Below, one piece after another: positions 18,065 to 33,665 of a DNA stretch of 64,000 nucleotides. The stretch is from positions 1,860,001-1,924,000 of the forward strand of contig NZ_JAVDVK010000001.1 in NCBI RefSeq assembly GCF_031456835.1, given 5' to 3'. The translations under genes and the position numbers were made by a program. A model generated the notes under the pieces. That model had not been told where the DNA came from and did no database searches. It saw nothing but the letters and a program-made list of their open reading frames with translations. This DNA is from Leifsonia shinshuensis (GTDB lineage Bacteria; Actinomycetota; Actinomycetes; Actinomycetales; Microbacteriaceae). Every line of letters begins with the position of its first letter. The stretch's first letter is position 1.

Positions 18065-19729
18065 CTAGGCGACCACTCTCAGGATCTCTTCGACGGAGGT
18101 GAGGCCGAGCTTGGCCTTCTCCCAGCCGTCCTCGCGCAGGGTCAGCATCCCCTGCTCGCGTGCGGTTCGGGCGATCTCGGCGCTGGACGCGCGCTCCACG
18201 GCGAGACGCTCGATGTCTTCGGTCACGGCCATCACCTCGTGCACGGCGATGCGGCCGCGGTAGCCGGTGTTGGAGCAGGCGGGGCAGCCGACCGGCACGA
18301 ACAGCTGGGGCGGCGCCGCGTCCACCGGGATCGGGAAGCGGAGGCGGCGGAGGTCGTCGGGCATGTACGCGCCGGGCTGCTTGCAGCGGTCGCAGAGACG
18401 GCGGGCGAGACGCTGGGCGACAACGCAGTCGAGGGCGGAGCCGACGAGGAACGGCTCGATGTCCATCTCGGTCAGGCGCGTGACGGCGCTGGGCGCGTCG
18501 TTGGTGTGCAGGGTCGAGAGCACGAGGTGGCCGGTCAGCGACGCCTCGATCGCGATCTGAGCGGTCTCGTGGTCGCGGATCTCACCCAGGAGCACGACGT
18601 CCGGGTCCGAGCGCAGGATGCTGCGCAGCGCGCTCGCGAAGGTGAGGCCGGCCTTCGGGTTGACCTGCACCTGGTTGATGCCGGGCATGCGGTACTCGAC
18701 CGGGTCCTCGACCGTGATGACGTTGATCTCCGGTCGCGCCACCGCATTGAGCGTCGTGTACAGCGTCGTGGACTTGCCGGAGCCGGTCGGACCGGTGACC
18801 AGGATCATCCCGTACGGCTTCGAGTACGACTCCTTGTACGTCTCGAAGTTGCGCTCGAGCAGGTTGAGGTCGGTCAGCGTCATGCCGGTGTTCGTGTTGT
18901 CGAGGATTCGCATGACGACCTTCTCGCCCCACACCGTCGGCAGGGTGGCGACGCGGAGGTCGATCTGACGGCCGCCGTGCACGACCGACATGCGGCCGTC
19001 CTGCGGCTTGCGCCGCTCGGCGATGTCGATGTCCGACATGATCTTGAGGCGCGAGATGACGCCGTTCTGGATGCTCTTCGGCGCGGACTGCATGGCGTGC
19101 AGCACGCCGTCGATGCGGTAGCGGACGCGCACGTCGTGCTCGGCCGGCTCGATGTGGATGTCGGACGCGTGGTCCTGGATGGCCTGGCTCACCAGCAGGT
19201 TCACGAACCGGACGATCGGCGCGTCGTCGTCCGACGACTCGGAGACGGCGGTGTCCTCCTGGGGCGCCGCCTCCTCCTCGAGGCTCGACGTCAGGTCGCT
19301 GAGCTCGTCGTCGGCGCGCACGTAGCGGTCGAGGGCGGCCAGCAGGTCGGACTCCTCCGCCACCGCCGGGGCGACGTTGAGGCGCGAGGCCGCGCGCACG
19401 TCGTCGATCGCGAAGACATTGCCGGGGTCGGCCATCGCCAGCACGATCATCCCCTCGGCCGTCCCGATCGGGAGCACGCAGTGCCGGCGGCAGATGGAGC
19501 CGGGGATGAGCGCGACCGCCGTACGGTCGACCGGGTAGTCGGCCAGCTCGACGAAGGGGATGCCGGCCTGCGCCGCCCGGGCGCGTGCCAGTTGGGCGGG
19601 GGTGATGGCGCCGCGCGACATCAGCTCGCGCACGACGGATTCGTCCGCAGCAGGCTCGGTCGCCACGCGGTCGAGGTATTCGATCGGCAGGTGGCCGTGG
19701 AGGATGAGGATCTCGGTCATGGACGCCAC
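18065..19729 (-). CDS. pilB: Type IV pilus assembly ATPase
   Basis: 554 aa from a GTG at 19729, preferred to the ATG at 19720 because AGGAGG ends five bases before the GTG. An N-terminal MshEN-type domain (residues ~1-150) is followed by an acidic linker and the motor: Walker A GPTGSGKSTTLYT near 315, Asp box VEDPVEYRMPG, Walker B LLGEIRD, His box GHLVLSTLHT. A zinc tetracysteine (CDRC and CPAC) lies near 435-480, diagnostic of assembly ATPases. It is the first gene of the operon. Confidence 0.95.
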   Translation of the reverse strand: MASMTEILILHGHLPIEYLDRVATEPAADESVVRELMSRGAITPAQLARARAAQAGIPFVELADYPVDRTAVALIPGSICRRHCVLPIGTAEGMIVLAMADPGNVFAIDDVRAASRLNVAPAVAEESDLLAALDRYVRADDELSDLTSSLEEEAAPQEDTAVSESSDDDAPIVRFVNLLVSQAIQDHASDIHIEPAEHDVRVRYRIDGVLHAMQSAPKSIQNGVISRLKIMSDIDIAERRKPQDGRMSVVHGGRQIDLRVATLPTVWGEKVVMRILDNTNTGMTLTDLNLLERNFETYKESYSKPYGMILVTGPTGSGKSTTLYTTLNAVARPEINVITVEDPVEYRMPGINQVQVNPKAGLTFASALRSILRSDPDVVLLGEIRDHETAQIAIEASLTGHLVLSTLHTNDAPSAVTRLTEMDIEPFLVGSALDCVVAQRLARRLCDRCKQPGAYMPDDLRRLRFPIPVDAAPPQLFVPVGCPACSNTGYRGRIAVHEVMAVTEDIERLAVERASSAEIARTAREQGMLTLREDGWEKAKLGLTSVEEILRVVA

Positions 19730-19824
19730 AGGGACCTCCTACGGAAAGCGGCTGCCGGCTCGGGTCGGGGGATGGCAGACCCGCCGATCGGAGGCGAGAC
19801 TCTCCGGGTCGGCTGGGCGTAGTC

Positions 19825-19852
19825 ACCCTATTCAGCGGCAGGAACAGGGCAA
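19825..19852 (-). promoter_or_regulatory. Candidate promoter of the pil operon
   Basis: On the minus strand TTGCCC (19852-19847) and TAGGGT (19830-19825) are spaced by 16 bp, about 95 bp ahead of the pilB GTG and just inside the upstream terminator hairpin. No other good pair is seen in the 127 bp between hairpin and pilB. Confidence 0.45.
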
Positions 19853-19856
19853 CAGA

Positions 19857-19900
19857 CCCGCGAGAGGGTGCCACACCGGTGGGGGGCACCCTCTCGCGGG
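19857..19900 (-). terminator. Strong hairpin terminator upstream of pil operon
   Basis: A perfect 16-bp stem (19857-19872 with 19885-19900) and a 12-nt loop. It has no U-tract, as is common in high-GC actinobacteria. It lies downstream of the small membrane gene at 20006 and would insulate the pil operon from rpoBC transcription. Confidence 0.75.
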
Positions 19901-20005
19901 GCGTGGAACCATCCTCGATCGGGCGCTGCGGAACGACCAGAGCGTGCGCGCACGGAAATGCCGGTGAAGCGTCAGTGCCGGCTGAGGCTCAGTGCCGGTG
20001 ACGCG

Positions 20006-20230
20006 TCAGTGCAGCTTGCCGCGTCGGCTCGCGAGGTACACCAGCACGACGGCGACGACCGCGCATCCCATCGTCGTCAGCCAGTACGGCAGCGTCGTGG
20101 CGGCGTTGCCGGATGCGGCCCGCGCGATCCCGACGACGAAGCTGACCACCGCGACCACCAGCAGCACAGCGGCGGCGCCGACCATCCCGCGCCCTACGCC
20201 GTCCGTGTACTCGAGAAGCTGCCGCCACAT
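20006..20230 (-). CDS. Small two-helix membrane protein
   Basis: 74 aa starting at an ATG preceded by GGGAGGATGGGGG, a strong ribosome site. There are two hydrophobic spans (about residues 17-38 and 47-67) and a basic C-terminus SRRGKLH. No family recognised. It lies between two strong hairpins, one after rpoC and one before the pil operon, so it is probably transcribed alone or by readthrough from rpoC. Confidence 0.7.
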   Translation of the reverse strand: MWRQLLEYTDGVGRGMVGAAAVLLVVAVVSFVVGIARAASGNAATTLPYWLTTMGCAVVAVVLVYLASRRGKLH

Positions 20231-20266
20231 ACCCCCATCCTCCCAGGTCCGGAGCCCCGGGGACGA

Positions 20267-20298
20267 CGAAGGCCCCCGGCGTGAGCCGGGGGCCTTCG
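20267..20298 (-). terminator. rpoBC operon terminator
   Basis: A perfect 13-bp stem (20267-20279 with 20286-20298) with a six-base loop, 18 bp after the rpoC stop. There is no U-tract on either strand. Confidence 0.8.
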
Positions 20299-20315
20299 TG
20301 GCACGGACTACCCGC

Positions 20316-24200
<3,885 letters not shown>

Positions 24201-24240
24201 TCTCTCCTGTTTGAGATTCGTCAGTAGGTCTGGCTGCCGC

Positions 24241-27738
<3,498 letters not shown>

Positions 27739-27803
27739 GGAAATAACCTCCGTGGGCCCGGTCGGCCCAGTTACTGTCGGTCGTGTAGTTGTCTGGACGA
27801 GAA

Positions 27804-27909
27804 CTCCCAGTCGCGTCGCGCTGCCGTATATGACCCGAAAGGACGGGCCCAGGCACACGCGGAGAAGTCAGAGCCGACCGCAATATGAAGGCAGAAGTTT
27901 GACTGGGAG
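27804..27909 (-). repeat. Long-range inverted repeat in rpoB leader
   Basis: CTCCCAGTC at 27804-27812 and GACTGGGAG at 27901-27909 are exact complements, 88 nt apart. If transcription starts near 27914, the first arm lies at the extreme 5' end of the mRNA and could pair with a site about 100 nt downstream. Confidence 0.4.
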
Positions 27910-27920
27910 CGCAAAGAGCA

Positions 27921-27950
27921 ACTATATGTCAATCAGACGCGCCGTGTCCA
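27921..27950 (-). promoter_or_regulatory. rpoBC promoter
   Basis: On the minus strand TGGACA (27950-27945) and TATAGT (27926-27921) are separated by 18 bp, close to the housekeeping consensus and the best promoter seen in the window. Start of transcription is expected near 27914. Confidence 0.65.
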
Positions 27951-28037
27951 GTCTTTTCTTGACCGGAGGCGCGTACTGGGGTATAACCCGGCGAACGGCC
28001 GGATATTCCCGGTCGCTGCGGGCAGCTCGTGGCCCGA

Positions 28038-29120
28038 TCAGGACCGGTGCGAGCGGTACGTCGGGAGGGTGTCGACGGTCGCGATGACGGCCTCCTCGCG
28101 GGTGCGCGGAGACCAGCCGAGCACTGTCTGCGCCTTGGCGGAGGTCGCCCGGCGCACCGACCCGAGGTCGGAGAGCGATCCGCGCACACGGCGGCTGAAC
28201 GGCGCGGCGGCTTTGAGCATCCACATCGGCATGAGCTTCGTGCCGATGCGCCGGCCGGCGGCCTCGCCGAGGTGCCCGCGGATCAGGAGGGCGACCTCCT
28301 GGGCGCTCATCACATCGCCGGCGATCGCGAGGAAGCGCTGCCCGGCGGCCTCGGGCCGGGTCATGGCGAGAAGGTGCAGTTCGGCGACGTCGCGGACGTC
28401 GACGATGCCGAACCGGACGTCGGGCAGTCGCGGGAGGCGTCCCTCCTTCACCAGGCGGATCAGCTCGACCGAGGTGGAGACGTCGGGACCGAGCACCGGA
28501 CCGAGGATCCCGACCGGGTTGACCGTGGCGAGCTCGAGCGGTGCACCGTCGGGGCGGGCGCCGTGCTCGGCGACGAAATCCCACGCCGCGCGCTCGGCGA
28601 TCGTCTTCGACTGCACGTACGGGCTCACCGGGCGGCCGCTGTCGAGCTCCGTCCAGTCCTCCTCGGTGAAGGCCCGATCGGTCGGCGCGTGGCCGTAGCC
28701 GATGGCCGCGAAGGAGGAGGTGAGCACCACCCGCTCGACCCCGGCGTCGCGCGCTGCGCGGAGCACGCGGAGGGCCCCGTCGCGGGCGGGGCGGATCAGC
28801 TCGTCGGGGTCCTTGGGCTGCGTCGACGGGAACGGGGAGGCGACGTGCAGCACGAAGCGGCAGCCGGCCACCGCCTCCGCCCAGCCCTCGTCGGACGTCA
28901 GGTGGGCGATGGCGAACTCCAGGCGGTCGCCGGGGTCGTCGAGGCCGCCGGCCGCGAGCTGCGAGCGGACGTCGGCGGCGCGCGCGGGCGTCCGGATGGT
29001 GGTGCGCACGCGGTAGCCGGCGTTCAGCAGGGCGAGGACGCAGTGGGCGCCGAGGAAGCCGGAGCCGCCGGTGACGAGGACGCGGTCGGGGGTGGTGCTC
29101 GGATCGCTCACGGGTCCCAT
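28038..29120 (-). CDS. NAD(P)-dependent epimerase / dihydroflavonol-reductase-like
   Basis: 360 aa, extended short-chain dehydrogenase type. The Rossmann glycine motif GGSGFLGAH lies at residues ~18-26, LTSS is the Ser of the active site region, and YVQSK provides the Tyr-x-x-x-Lys pair near residue 168. The sequence between resembles the dihydroflavonol-4-reductase/aldehyde-reductase branch. The substrate cannot be told. The start at 29120 has GGGAG four bases away; an in-frame GTG four codons later is also possible. It is monocistronic, ending just before the rpoB promoter. Confidence 0.85.
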   Translation of the reverse strand: MGPVSDPSTTPDRVLVTGGSGFLGAHCVLALLNAGYRVRTTIRTPARAADVRSQLAAGGLDDPGDRLEFAIAHLTSDEGWAEAVAGCRFVLHVASPFPSTQPKDPDELIRPARDGALRVLRAARDAGVERVVLTSSFAAIGYGHAPTDRAFTEEDWTELDSGRPVSPYVQSKTIAERAAWDFVAEHGARPDGAPLELATVNPVGILGPVLGPDVSTSVELIRLVKEGRLPRLPDVRFGIVDVRDVAELHLLAMTRPEAAGQRFLAIAGDVMSAQEVALLIRGHLGEAAGRRIGTKLMPMWMLKAAAPFSRRVRGSLSDLGSVRRATSAKAQTVLGWSPRTREEAVIATVDTLPTYRSHRS

Positions 29121-29231
29121 CCTTCTCCCGGTTGCGCGGCGGCGCTACCGCCGCGGGTGACTGCGGTCGTACGGAACGAGTGCGGGTGCGCGACGGGGCG
29201 CAGACGTTCCGCGACGCAGCAGTCGCGAGAA

Positions 29232-29275
29232 GCGGGCGGAGGGCGGAGGTTGGGCGGGCGGAGGGCGGAGGTGGG
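29232..29275. repeat. 22-bp G-rich tandem duplication
   Basis: Two adjacent 22-bp copies (29232-29253 and 29254-29275) differ at one base. Each contains several GGG runs on the plus strand and lies directly downstream of the response regulator stop. Possible G-quadruplex or simple slippage repeat. Confidence 0.7.
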
Positions 29276-29286
29276 GCGGGGGCGGG

Positions 29287-29967
29287 TCAGGAGCGGACGA
29301 GGGCGATGGCCTGGGCGCGGTCGCGGACGGCGAGCTTGGCGAAGATCGCGTTGATGTGGGTCTTGACCGTGGCGACGCTGACGAAGAGGGTCGCGGCGAT
29401 CTCGGCGTTGCTCAGGCCGTCGCCGACCAGGGCCAGCACCTCGGCCTCGCGGCGGGTCAGTGCGGGGAAGCGGTGCGTGAGCGCGGCGGCCGCGTCCGCG
29501 GGGCCGGCGGCGTCGGCGGGCGCCGCCGGGGCGCCGGCGCTGAAGGCGCCGATCACGCGCGCGCCGACCTCGGGGGCGAGCGTGGTCTGGCCGCTCGCGA
29601 CCGCGCGGACGGCGGCGGCCAGCTCGGACCGGCCGGCGTCCTTGGTGAGGTAGCCGCGGGCTCCGGCGCGCAGCGCACCCATGATGGATGCGTCGTCGGC
29701 GTAGGTGGTCAGGATGAGCACCGCGGTTTCCGGCGCCTCGTCGCGCACCCGGGCGGTCGCGGCAGCCCCGTCGAGCACGGGCATGCGCAGGTCCATCAGC
29801 AGCACGTCGGGTCGCTCGGCGACGGCGAGCGCCACCGCCGCCTCCCCGTCGGCTGCTTCGCCGACGACCTCCATGTCGGGCAGCAGTCCGAGGACGGTGA
29901 CCAGGCCGTCGCGGATGATCGCCTGGTCGTCGGCCACGGCGACGCGGATGCGGTCTGGCGCGGTCAC
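29287..29967 (-). CDS. LuxR/NarL-family response regulator
   Basis: 226 aa. The receiver domain spans residues 7-125 with acidic DD at 13-14 and phosphoacceptor Asp59 in LLMDLRMPVLDG, then Lys in YLTKDAG. An Ala/Pro-rich linker leads to a C-terminal helix-turn-helix (LTRREAEVLALVGDGLSNAEI and VATVKTHINAIF). The GTG start overlaps the kinase stop (GTGA), so the pair is translated together. Target genes cannot be told; the adjacent membrane protein gene is one candidate. Confidence 0.95.
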   Translation of the reverse strand: MTAPDRIRVAVADDQAIIRDGLVTVLGLLPDMEVVGEAADGEAAVALAVAERPDVLLMDLRMPVLDGAAATARVRDEAPETAVLILTTYADDASIMGALRAGARGYLTKDAGRSELAAAVRAVASGQTTLAPEVGARVIGAFSAGAPAAPADAAGPADAAAALTHRFPALTRREAEVLALVGDGLSNAEIAATLFVSVATVKTHINAIFAKLAVRDRAQAIALVRS

Positions 29968-31145
29968 TGCAGGACCGCCGTGACCGTGACGGTGAAACTG
30001 TCCGCCGTCTCGGCGACCTCGACGGACCCGCCCGCGGGCAGCGCCGCGAAACGCTCGCGCATGCCCTGCAGTCCGTGACCGCCGCCGGTCGCGGCGAGCG
30101 CCGAGGCCGCAGCTTCCGCGGCGGATACCGCGGCCGTGCCGTCCCCGGCGGATGCGGCGGCGAGCGGGTTGGAGATCGTGAGGCGCACGCGGTCATCCTG
30201 CCAGGCGAGGTCCAGCCGCACGGGCTGACCGGGCGCGTGCTTCCTGGCGTTGCTCAGCGCCTCCTGCGCCGCCCGCTGGAAGGCGGCGCTTTGCGCGGGG
30301 GTGACGGAGCGCGGAGTGCCCGTCACCGAGAGCTCGGCGCCGCCGCCCAGGGAGCGGTGCGTCGCCACGGCGTCGGCGAGGGCATCCTCGAGCGCGGGAG
30401 CAACGGTGGCCTCCCCCGCGACGGCCGGGTCGCGGAGCGCGGCGACCGCGCGCCGCGCCTCTCCCAGTCCCTCCGCCGCGAGGCCGCGGGCGGCGACGAC
30501 CCGGGAGCGGGCGGAGGCGGTGTCGCCTGCCTCGAGCAGCGCATCCACCGCGTCTAGCTGGATCACGAGGCCGCCGAGGCTGTGCGCGAGCACGTCATGC
30601 AGATCGCGGGCGATCGCGACGCGGGACGCCTCCTCCCGCCTCTCCACCTCGCGCTCGCGCAGGAGGGCCGCCTGCTCCTCCGCCACGCGGAACTGGCGCC
30701 GGCTCAGGCCGCCGAAGACGCCCAGCAGCATCCCGCCCATCATCGCGAGCACGGCCAGCACCGGCGCTCCGACCGGCACCGCCCCGACGGCGACCAGGGC
30801 CGCACCGACGCCACCGAGGAGGAGCCCCTCCCACAGCGGCTCCCGCGGGTCGCCGAGGAGGGCGACCACGGCGACGGCGGCCGGCACGATCGTCAGTCCG
30901 TCGGTCACGGCGGCGATCGGAGCGGCGATCAGGACGATCACGACGGAGCAGACGGCCGCCGCGCGACCGAGGCCCGCCCGGGCGAGCAGGCCGCGCACGA
31001 TCCAGAGGGCGACGCTCACGAGCCCGAGGGCGAGCGCCCAGGGCGGGCGCACCGACGAGTGCGTGGTGAGGAGCCCGTAGCCGACCGCCGCCGCGCCGAC
31101 CGCGGTCAGCGCGAGGGACAGCCAGCTGGGACGGACGGAGTTCAC
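29964..31145 (-). CDS. Sensor histidine kinase, HisKA_3 type
   Basis: 393 aa from a GTG at 31145. The N-terminal ~145 residues hold about four to five membrane spans with little outside the membrane, suggesting an intramembrane sensor. The phosphoacceptor is His183 in IARDLHDVLAHSLGG, typical of the NarX/DesK branch, followed by an HATPase domain ending GGHGLQGMRERFAALPAGG. It pairs with the response regulator that overlaps its 3' end. The signal is unknown. Confidence 0.94.
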   Translation of the reverse strand: MNSVRPSWLSLALTAVGAAAVGYGLLTTHSSVRPPWALALGLVSVALWIVRGLLARAGLGRAAAVCSVVIVLIAAPIAAVTDGLTIVPAAVAVVALLGDPREPLWEGLLLGGVGAALVAVGAVPVGAPVLAVLAMMGGMLLGVFGGLSRRQFRVAEEQAALLREREVERREEASRVAIARDLHDVLAHSLGGLVIQLDAVDALLEAGDTASARSRVVAARGLAAEGLGEARRAVAALRDPAVAGEATVAPALEDALADAVATHRSLGGGAELSVTGTPRSVTPAQSAAFQRAAQEALSNARKHAPGQPVRLDLAWQDDRVRLTISNPLAAASAGDGTAAVSAAEAAASALAATGGGHGLQGMRERFAALPAGGSVEVAETADSFTVTVTAVLQ

Positions 31146-31180
31146 TCGACCATCATGCAGCCAGGGCGCACGGGCGCGCC

Positions 31181-31204
31181 GTCACGCCGCCACCGCGGCG
31201 TGAC
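31181..31204 (-). terminator. Hairpin over the stop codon of the membrane gene
   Basis: A perfect 10-bp stem (gtcacgccgc) with a cacc loop covers the last codons and stop of the 31182-31700 gene, 36 bp before the kinase start. It could terminate or attenuate transcription into the two-component pair. Confidence 0.5.
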
Positions 31205-31700
31205 GGTCGAGCCGCGCGGCGAAGACCGCCGTCCGCGCGGCGCGGTTCGCCGCGAACACCAGGAGGATGATGCCGGTCGATGCCACCAGGTGGGCCCCGG
31301 CCTGAGACGCCAGCACGTCGATCACGACACGGACGGCGATCACGGCCACCCACAGCACGAGCCCGAGCACACCGGTGCGCGACTCGTACACCGCGATGTC
31401 GGTCGGGTTCTTGCCCGCGACCACGGGCTCCGGGAGGCGGCGGAACCGGGCGATCGCGCCCATCCAGGCGCCGATGGCGAGCGACAGCACGATCTCGCCG
31501 GAGATGACGGCCAGGTCGAGCGCGGTGATGGTCGCCGGGTGCGCCTGCTGCACGAGCAGCACCGCACCGACGACCGCGAAGACGGCCGGCCCTCGCCACA
31601 TCCGCGAGACGACGACCGGCCGCCACGTGAGCTGCCGGTAGCCGACCCACCCGATCAGCAGGAGGATGAGGATCGCGTTTCCGAGCGTCTGGACAGTCAT
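31182..31700 (-). CDS. Membrane protein, DUF1453-like
   Basis: 172 aa from the ATG at 31700 (weak ribosome site AAAGGC). Four hydrophobic spans are seen, at about residues 5-22, 35-55, 62-82 and 110-155 (the last long enough for two). LLIGWVGYRQLTWRP near the N-terminus and a conserved KNPTD loop resemble DUF1453/CcdC-like membrane proteins, but the match is from memory. It lies 36 bp upstream of the kinase gene on the same strand and may belong to that signalling unit. Confidence 0.6.
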   Translation of the reverse strand: MTVQTLGNAILILLLIGWVGYRQLTWRPVVVSRMWRGPAVFAVVGAVLLVQQAHPATITALDLAVISGEIVLSLAIGAWMGAIARFRRLPEPVVAGKNPTDIAVYESRTGVLGLVLWVAVIAVRVVIDVLASQAGAHLVASTGIILLVFAANRAARTAVFAARLDRHAAVAA

Positions 31701-31840
31701 GGGAGCCTTTCCGGCCGGAACATCCGGCACCCCTCCAGCGTCGCGCCGCGGCGCCCACACCCGGCACAGCCGACGGGTGGAGATGCGGGTGGAGATCCGG
31801 GTGGAGGAACGGGCCGGACGAGCGGGGCGGATGCCGCGAC

Positions 31841-31846
31841 TAGGCT
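31841..31846 (+). promoter_or_regulatory. -10 box of a leaderless gene
   Basis: TAGGCT lies exactly six bases before the GTG at 31853, so the mRNA would start at or next to the start codon. No ribosome site is visible. Confidence 0.5.
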
Positions 31847-31852
31847 GCCGGT

Positions 31853-32734
31853 GTGCCTCAGAACCCGGCGTCGCAGCATCCCTCGGTCACGCTCTCGGAG
31901 AGCGGATACCTGGCGACGGTCGAGCCGGACCGGTTCGTCCCCGGCGCGTACCAGCTGGTGGTGGACGGCACACCGCAGTCGCACGTGAACCTCGACGACC
32001 CGACGCAGCTGTTCTTCGAGTACGTGCAGCGGATGGGTAACGTCATCGACCTCATCGGCGAGCCCGGCGAGCCGATCACCGCGGTGCACCTCGGCGCCGG
32101 GGCGCTCACCCTCCCGCGCTACATCGCGTACACCCGGCCGGGGTCGCGGCAGCAGGTGGTGGAGCTGGAGAGCCGCCTGGTGGACCTGGTGCGCGAGCAC
32201 CTGCCGCTCCCCCGCTACGCGCAGATCCGCATCCGGCACGGGGATGCCCGCGAGGTCGTCGGCAAGCTGCCCGCCGGGCTGCGCGGCCAGGTCGACCTGC
32301 TCGTGGTGGACATCTTCAGCGGCTCCCGCACACCGGCGCACGTGACCAGCGTGGAGTTCTACCGCTCGGCGGTGTCACTGCTGAAGCCGGACGGCATCGT
32401 GCTCGTCAACGTCGCCGACGGACCGCCGCTCACCTTCGCGCGGAGCCAGGTGTCGACGCTGGGCGCGGTCGTCGAGAACGTCGCGGCGCTCGCCGAGACG
32501 CAGGTGCTGAAGGGCCGACGGTTCGGCAATGTGGTGCTGGTCGGCTCCAACTCGCCGCTACCGCTGGAGTGGCTGCCGCGGCTGCTGGCGAGCGGTCCGC
32601 ATCCCGCCAAGGCCGTCGCGGGCGCGGAGCTGCGGACGTTCGCCGCGGGTGCTCCGATCGTGACGGATGCGACCAGCGTGCCGTCGCCGACGCCGGCGCG
32701 CAGCATCTTCCAGACCGGGACGCGGCGGGAGTGA
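31853..32734 (+). CDS. Spermidine-synthase-like methyltransferase-fold protein
   Basis: 293 aa from a leaderless GTG. The centre has the class I nucleotide-binding fold: AVHLGAGALTLPRYI at about residue 80, an acidic ELE after it, then HGDAREV and DLLVVDIFSG. These match polyamine aminopropyltransferase-type proteins. The catalytic Asp region reads DIFSG, as in many actinobacterial paralogues that may not make spermidine. The last ~20 residues are Pro/Thr/Ser-rich. It diverges from the membrane gene at 31182 and converges on pxpC. Confidence 0.75.
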   Translation: MPQNPASQHPSVTLSESGYLATVEPDRFVPGAYQLVVDGTPQSHVNLDDPTQLFFEYVQRMGNVIDLIGEPGEPITAVHLGAGALTLPRYIAYTRPGSRQQVVELESRLVDLVREHLPLPRYAQIRIRHGDAREVVGKLPAGLRGQVDLLVVDIFSGSRTPAHVTSVEFYRSAVSLLKPDGIVLVNVADGPPLTFARSQVSTLGAVVENVAALAETQVLKGRRFGNVVLVGSNSPLPLEWLPRLLASGPHPAKAVAGAELRTFAAGAPIVTDATSVPSPTPARSIFQTGTRRE

Positions 32735-32740
32735 AACCCC

Positions 32741-32756
32741 GCCCGCGCGCGCGGGC
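32741..32756. terminator. GC-only palindrome between convergent genes
   Basis: GCCCGCGCGCGCGGGC is self-complementary over 16 bp, 6 bp after the stop of the plus-strand gene and 9 bp before the pxpC stop. It could serve both directions, although such a palindrome has little loop. Confidence 0.35.
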
Positions 32757-32765
32757 CGATGCGCG

Positions 32766-33665
32766 TCAGGCGTGCCGGAACCGCACCGGCTGGCCCGGGC
32801 GCAGCTGCCCGAACGCATCAAGCGACGAGTCGGCGACGACCGCGATCGCCGGGTAGCCGCCGGTCACCGGGTGGTCGGCGAGCAGCACGGTGGGACGGCC
32901 GTCCGGCGACACCTGCACACAGCCTGCGACCATGGGCTCGCTCGGCAGCTCGCCCACGACCGCACGTTCGAGTACCGGGACCTCCGGCACGGCGGGTGCG
33001 GTGTGGCGGCCGGTGGGCGGTGGGTCGAGCCGCACGCCGATGCGATCGCTGCGGTCGGCGGCGCGCCAGTCGAGCGTGAAGAAGGCGTCGAGAGCCGCCT
33101 CCGTGAACCAGTCCGCGCGCGGGCCCCGGTAGGCGCGCACCTCGACCCCGTCGGTCGTCGGCTCGGCGACCGGGACGAAGTCGAGCAGCGGGAGGTCGGT
33201 ACCGGGATGCTCGCCGAGCGGCAGCACGTTGCCCGCTGCGAGCGGCGCCGGCCCGAGACCCGCCAGGGTGTCGCGCGACCGGGAGCCGAGGACGGGAGGC
33301 ACGTCGATGCCGCCGAGGACGGCGAGGTAGCGGCGGGCTCCTGCGACGGCCGTGCCGATGCGAAGCGTCTGGCCGGCGCGGGCGCGGACCGCCTGGTGCG
33401 CATCCACCAGGCGGTCGTCGAGCAGCAGCGGGCCGGTCGCGCCGGTCACCGCGAACCACGTGTCGCGCTCGAACTCCACCGCGAGGCCGCCGAGCAGCGC
33501 CTCCACCCCGGCGTCGCTCTCGCGGTTGCCGAGAAGCCGGTTGGCGAGGCGCAGGGCACCGCGGTCGAGCGCGCCGGAGCGGCCGACCCCGACGACGGCG
33601 AGGCCCGGCCGCCCCAGATCCTGCACCAGGGCCAGCGGACCGGGGTCCAGGATGCGGACGCTCAC
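32766..33665 (-). CDS. pxpC: 5-oxoprolinase subunit PxpC (allophanate hydrolase subunit 2 family)
   Basis: 299 aa from a GTG at 33665 with GGGAGG upstream. It belongs to the biotin-dependent carboxylase-like family: an N-terminal segment ILDPGPLALVQDLGRPG, then GVGRSGALDRGALRLAN, LLGN, and near the C-terminus HPVTGGYP. Together with PxpA and PxpB it opens 5-oxoproline to glutamate with ATP. It is the last gene of the three, overlapping pxpB by GTGA. Confidence 0.93.
   Translation of the reverse strand: MSVRILDPGPLALVQDLGRPGLAVVGVGRSGALDRGALRLANRLLGNRESDAGVEALLGGLAVEFERDTWFAVTGATGPLLLDDRLVDAHQAVRARAGQTLRIGTAVAGARRYLAVLGGIDVPPVLGSRSRDTLAGLGPAPLAAGNVLPLGEHPGTDLPLLDFVPVAEPTTDGVEVRAYRGPRADWFTEAALDAFFTLDWRAADRSDRIGVRLDPPPTGRHTAPAVPEVPVLERAVVGELPSEPMVAGCVQVSPDGRPTVLLADHPVTGGYPAIAVVADSSLDAFGQLRPGQPVRFRHA

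Larger units (their letters stand above)
27739..28037 (-). other. rpoB leader and promoter region
   Basis: A 299-bp stretch without a gene. It holds the rpoB promoter (27921-27950), a leader of about 175 nt with a long-range inverted repeat, a possible second -10 (TATACC, 27980-27985) and a weak hairpin (27988-28002) after the upstream gene's stop. This is the most AT-rich stretch of the region. Confidence 0.6.

Noticed and set aside
27739..27858. Longer rpoB start upstream of TTG 27738
   Set aside because: The extra residues are not in known RpoB, while GGAGG is well placed for TTG.
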